From positions 1 to 64,000 of the forward strand of contig NZ_PEND01000002.1 in the NCBI RefSeq assembly GCF_002844195.1: 64,000 nucleotides of DNA, in the 5' to 3' direction. Below the pieces are notes generated by a model. That model saw only the letters and a program-made list of their open reading frames with translations. It searched no databases and had not been told where the DNA came from. Within the stretch, counting starts at the first letter, position 1. Every line of letters begins with the position of its first letter. Shown here piece by piece: positions 61,869 to 64,000 of this stretch. Origin of the DNA: Halegenticoccus soli (GTDB taxonomy: Archaea; Halobacteriota; Halobacteria; Halobacteriales; Haloferacaceae). Both the position numbers and the translations under genes were made by a program.

Positions 61869-62114
61869 CCGGTTCTGAGTGACGCTATCGCCACCGACGA
61901 GACGACGGTGACTGCGACGACGTGGCCGCCGACCGCGAGCAGCAGCGCCGGCTCGTCCCGGACGAACGGCACGAGCGCGAGCTGCGCCGCGGCGAAGCCG
62001 ACGTTCGTCGCGTCGAGCCGCCGGAGCGCCCGCGCCGAGGTCGACGCCGGGAAGCGCGCCGACGATGCTCTCGTACACCCACGCCTCGCCGCACTCCGTC
62101 CCCGAGTCGCCCAT
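61865..62114 (-). pseudogene. Broken small membrane protein (frameshift or internal deletion)
   Basis: ATG 62114 opens MGDSGTECGEAWVYESIVGALPG, the start of a membrane protein I recall from haloarchaea (DUF7530-type). Past 62045 this frame becomes Arg-rich, while the next frame continues with a normal C-terminus (ALRRLDATNVGFAAAQLALVPF, then a membrane segment ending SVAIASLRTG and TAG 61865). The parts are out of frame and the middle of the family seems missing. A GTCGACC heptamer marks the junction at 62039-62045. Confidence 0.7.
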
Positions 62115-62176
62115 ACCCCGGCGCAGCGCGCCCCCGACCTGAACCGACCCGAACCGACCCGCGTCGGCCCGGCCGG

Positions 62177-63046
62177 TCACCACCCCGGCGTCGGTGGTGC
62201 CCCTCGATCCTCCTCGACAGACGCGGCGAGGCCGGCCGCGTCGGCCGCGTCGCCCCCGCGGTCGCCCGCTCGCTCCTCCCACTCCTCGACGGCTCGACCG
62301 ACCCACGAGTCGGCGGCCCGCGCCCGCGCCGCCGCCTCGGCCGCGCGCGACTCGTCGACCTCGGTCGCCCCGGGCGTCGATCCGACCGCGACGCCGACGA
62401 ACTCGGCGCGGTCGGCCGCGGTCAGCCGCCCCTCGGCGGCGCGCCCGACGATCCCTCCGAGTCGCCCGGGCTCGGGGTGGACGAACAGCACCGATCCCAC
62501 CGCCTGCGGGCCGAACCGGGGGCCGTGGAGGTCGTCCGGAACCGTCCGGTCGAGCAGCCGTTCGCCCCCGTGGGCCGCCTCGACGCGCTCGCACTCGGTT
62601 TCCCGGTCGAGCGCGAGGTTCCGTCCCGGGTAGTCGGCGCACGCCTCCGGGTACAGGTCGTCGTCGTGGATGCGACACTGGAGCGTCTCCGGGTCGAGGA
62701 AGACGCAGGCGTCGAGCCACCGCCGCCCGAGCCCGAACGGGTCGACGGGCTTCGGCGGCTTCCGCAGGCCGACGGCGAACACCGGTCGTCCGTCGAGCGC
62801 GGCCAGGTCGCGACCGTCGATCGTCGCCGCCCCGTCCGCGCCGCCCGCCGCGAACAGTCGCGGGATCAGCGCGTCGCCGTAGCCCGCGTCGAGGAAGTCG
62901 CGGACCTCGTCCCGCGTCAGCGGCACGAGGTTGTACGTGTCGTCGAGCGGCCGGCGCGAGCCGCGGCGCTCCCGGTCGAGCGAGTCGGGCCCGATCGGAC
63001 GCCAGTCGATGCAGCACCCGGCGCACCCCCGGCAGTTCACCTCCAT
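62177..63046 (-). CDS. YkgJ-family cysteine cluster protein
   Basis: 289 residues from ATG 63046 (MEVNCRGCAGCCIDW). The N-terminal C-x2-C-x2-CC block plus later Cys pairs (DACVFLD, LQCRIHD, EACADYPG) match YkgJ/DUF3109-like proteins that bind an FeS or zinc cluster. The middle has an aromatic DPFGLGRRWLD segment. The C-terminal 90 residues are Ala/Glu/Arg-rich. TATA CCTTATTG about 33 nt before the ATG. Redox or metal role unknown. Confidence 0.8.
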   Translation of the reverse strand: MEVNCRGCAGCCIDWRPIGPDSLDRERRGSRRPLDDTYNLVPLTRDEVRDFLDAGYGDALIPRLFAAGGADGAATIDGRDLAALDGRPVFAVGLRKPPKPVDPFGLGRRWLDACVFLDPETLQCRIHDDDLYPEACADYPGRNLALDRETECERVEAAHGGERLLDRTVPDDLHGPRFGPQAVGSVLFVHPEPGRLGGIVGRAAEGRLTAADRAEFVGVAVGSTPGATEVDESRAAEAAARARAADSWVGRAVEEWEERAGDRGGDAADAAGLAASVEEDRGAPPTPGW

Positions 63047-63167
63047 GCGTTGGTGTTCGGTACGGTAGCGCGGCACAATAAGGACGCGGCCTCGCGCCCG
63101 CCTCTCCGCCGTCTCGCTCGCGACGACGTCGGTGCCCTCTTCTCTCTCGCCCCCCTGGGTTCGAGCC

Positions 63168-63374
63168 ATGAGCAGCGAACCGTGCGACGGCTGCGGTCGG
63201 AGGGTGCGGATCGCCGGCGGCATCGGCGACTTCTGGTCTTTCGCGGAGGGGTCGACCGGTGGCATCGACCTCGAACTCGCAGACGGGAGCCGGCACTTCC
63301 TCTGCTTCGACTGCCTCGAACGGCTGCCGGACGACCGGGAGGTCACGGCCGCGGACGTGCGACGGCTGGGGTGA
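63168..63374 (+). CDS. Small zinc-ribbon protein
   Basis: 68 residues from ATG 63168. CDGCGRRVRIAGG and FLCFDCLERLPDD each give a C-x2-C pair, so a four-Cys zinc site is likely. The middle is short and acidic. It resembles a haloarchaeal family recorded as DUF7561; no other function is visible. It lies before the partial helicase gene on the same strand. Confidence 0.75.
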   Translation: MSSEPCDGCGRRVRIAGGIGDFWSFAEGSTGGIDLELADGSRHFLCFDCLERLPDDREVTAADVRRLG

Positions 63375-63443
63375 CGAGGGGAGGGCCCCCCGCCCGACTC
63401 CCGTCGCCGAGTCCGGCGTCGAATCCGCGTCGCCGAAGCCGGT

Positions 63444-63452
63444 GGATTTAGG
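63444..63452 (+). promoter_or_regulatory. TATA box of the partial helicase gene
   Basis: GGATTTAGG, 24-32 nt before GTG 63476. Confidence 0.5.
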
Positions 63453-63475
63453 CCGGCCGCCAGTCACAACCGACC

Positions 63476-64000
63476 GTGGACCCGGAGCGCATCCTCGACG
63501 AGTTTCCCGCCCCGAGCTTCCGCGGCAACCAGGAGCGGGCGCTCCGCGACGTTCGGGACGCGTTCGCCGCCGGCAACGACGTGGTCCTCGTCCGCGCGCC
63601 GACCGGCAGCGGCAAGTCGCTGCTCGCCCGCGCGATCGCCGGGGCCGCCCGCCGGCTCGACGAGGCGGAGCCGAAGGAGGCGACCGGCGCGTACTACACG
63701 ACCCCGCAGGTCTCCCAGCTCGACGACGTCGCCGGCGACAAGTTGCTCTCGGATCTGAAGGTCATCCGGGGAAAGCGAAACTACACGTGCATTCTCCCCG
63801 GCGAGCACGACACCCCGGTGAACCGCGCCCCCTGCGCCCGGCAGAAGGGGTTCGACTGCTCGGTGATGCACCGCTGCCCGTACTTCTCCGACCGCGCCAT
63901 CGCCTCGGGCGGCGGCGTGGCGGCGATGACGCTCGCGTACTTCATGCAGACCGCCGGCTCGGACGTGTTCAGAAAGCGCGACGTGGTCGTCGTCGACGAG
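63476..64000 (+). CDS. Rad3/XPD-type ATP-dependent helicase, C-terminus cut by window edge
   Basis: 175 codons from GTG 63476 (MDPERILDEFPAPSFRGNQ). Walker A is in APTGSGKS near 44, and four cysteines suited to a 4Fe-4S cluster follow (YTCILP, APCARQ, FDCSVMHRCPYF) before VVVVDE at the right edge, the start of the DEAH/DEAD box. It is a second member of the FeS helicase superfamily in this window, with a different N-terminus from the gene at 5227. The start is GTG, so ATG-based searches miss it. The rest lies beyond the window. Confidence 0.85.
   Translation, partial: MDPERILDEFPAPSFRGNQERALRDVRDAFAAGNDVVLVRAPTGSGKSLLARAIAGAARRLDEAEPKEATGAYYTTPQVSQLDDVAGDKLLSDLKVIRGKRNYTCILPGEHDTPVNRAPCARQKGFDCSVMHRCPYFSDRAIASGGGVAAMTLAYFMQTAGSDVFRKRDVVVVDE

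Overview
The window is chromosomal DNA of a haloarchaeon (class Halobacteria); genus not assigned. The evidence is GC-rich DNA, acidic proteins, strong G/C preference at third codon positions, TATA elements about 25-30 nt before start codons (leaderless-type genes), Tat-type lipoproteins, a LysW-dependent arginine pathway, family D DNA polymerase, and many small families seen mainly in haloarchaea. I see no rRNA, tRNA, CRISPR array, insertion sequence or provirus. Most of the window is ordinary core genome with a few broken genes.

Layout. 1-2.7 kb: a membrane/surface module (SPFH protein cut by the left edge, secreted DUF7096-type protein, membrane-anchored winged-helix regulator broken by an in-frame TGA). 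2.8-10 kb: small protein, 2'-5' RNA ligase-type protein, cytochrome P450, XPD-type helicase, tandem pair of small membrane proteins, lipoprotein. 10-19.2 kb: complete arginine cluster, argG-argH plus lysW-argX-argC-argB-argD-argE-argF, mostly coupled by 4-nt overlaps. 19.6-25.2 kb: Kef/KhtT-type cation antiporter pair, polyprenol kinase-like protein, glycyl-tRNA synthetase, CBS protein, dodecin. 25.3-33.9 kb: dipeptide/oligopeptide ABC importer (dppA-B-C-D-F plus a small membrane protein). 34.1-38.4 kb: small protein, PPC-domain protein and polC (PolD large subunit). 38.6-47.9 kb: rubredoxin-like protein, ketopantoate reductase, sulfatase-superfamily protein, NifU-like protein, AI-2E-type permease, ABC ATPase next to a permease remnant, DHH phosphoesterase, crotonase-fold enzyme. 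47.9-58.2 kb: tetrapyrrole genes hemD, cobA, hemC, hemL and hemB, interrupted by a membrane protein, a CPBP protease and glnK-amtB. 58.2-64 kb: DedA protein, PHP phosphoesterase, several small haloarchaeal families, a broken membrane-protein gene, a cysteine-cluster protein, and a second Rad3/XPD-type helicase cut by the right edge.

Genes that work together: LysW carries the growing glutamate-derived intermediate through ArgX, ArgB, ArgC, ArgD and ArgE to ornithine, and ArgF, ArgG and ArgH finish arginine. HemL, HemB, HemC and HemD make uroporphyrinogen III and CobA methylates it toward siroheme, archaeal heme and cobalamin. GlnK regulates the adjacent ammonium channel AmtB.

The most striking signal is a 117-bp low-GC island (49 G/C of 117, hand count) inside polC. 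It encodes the normal polymerase active site and covers the known archaeal intein insertion point, although no intein is present. It is best explained as the footprint of a past intein invasion and loss, or as synonymous recoding that blocks homing. Three other genes are broken: an in-frame TGA in the membrane regulator, loss of most of an ABC permease, and a frameshift or internal deletion in a small membrane protein.
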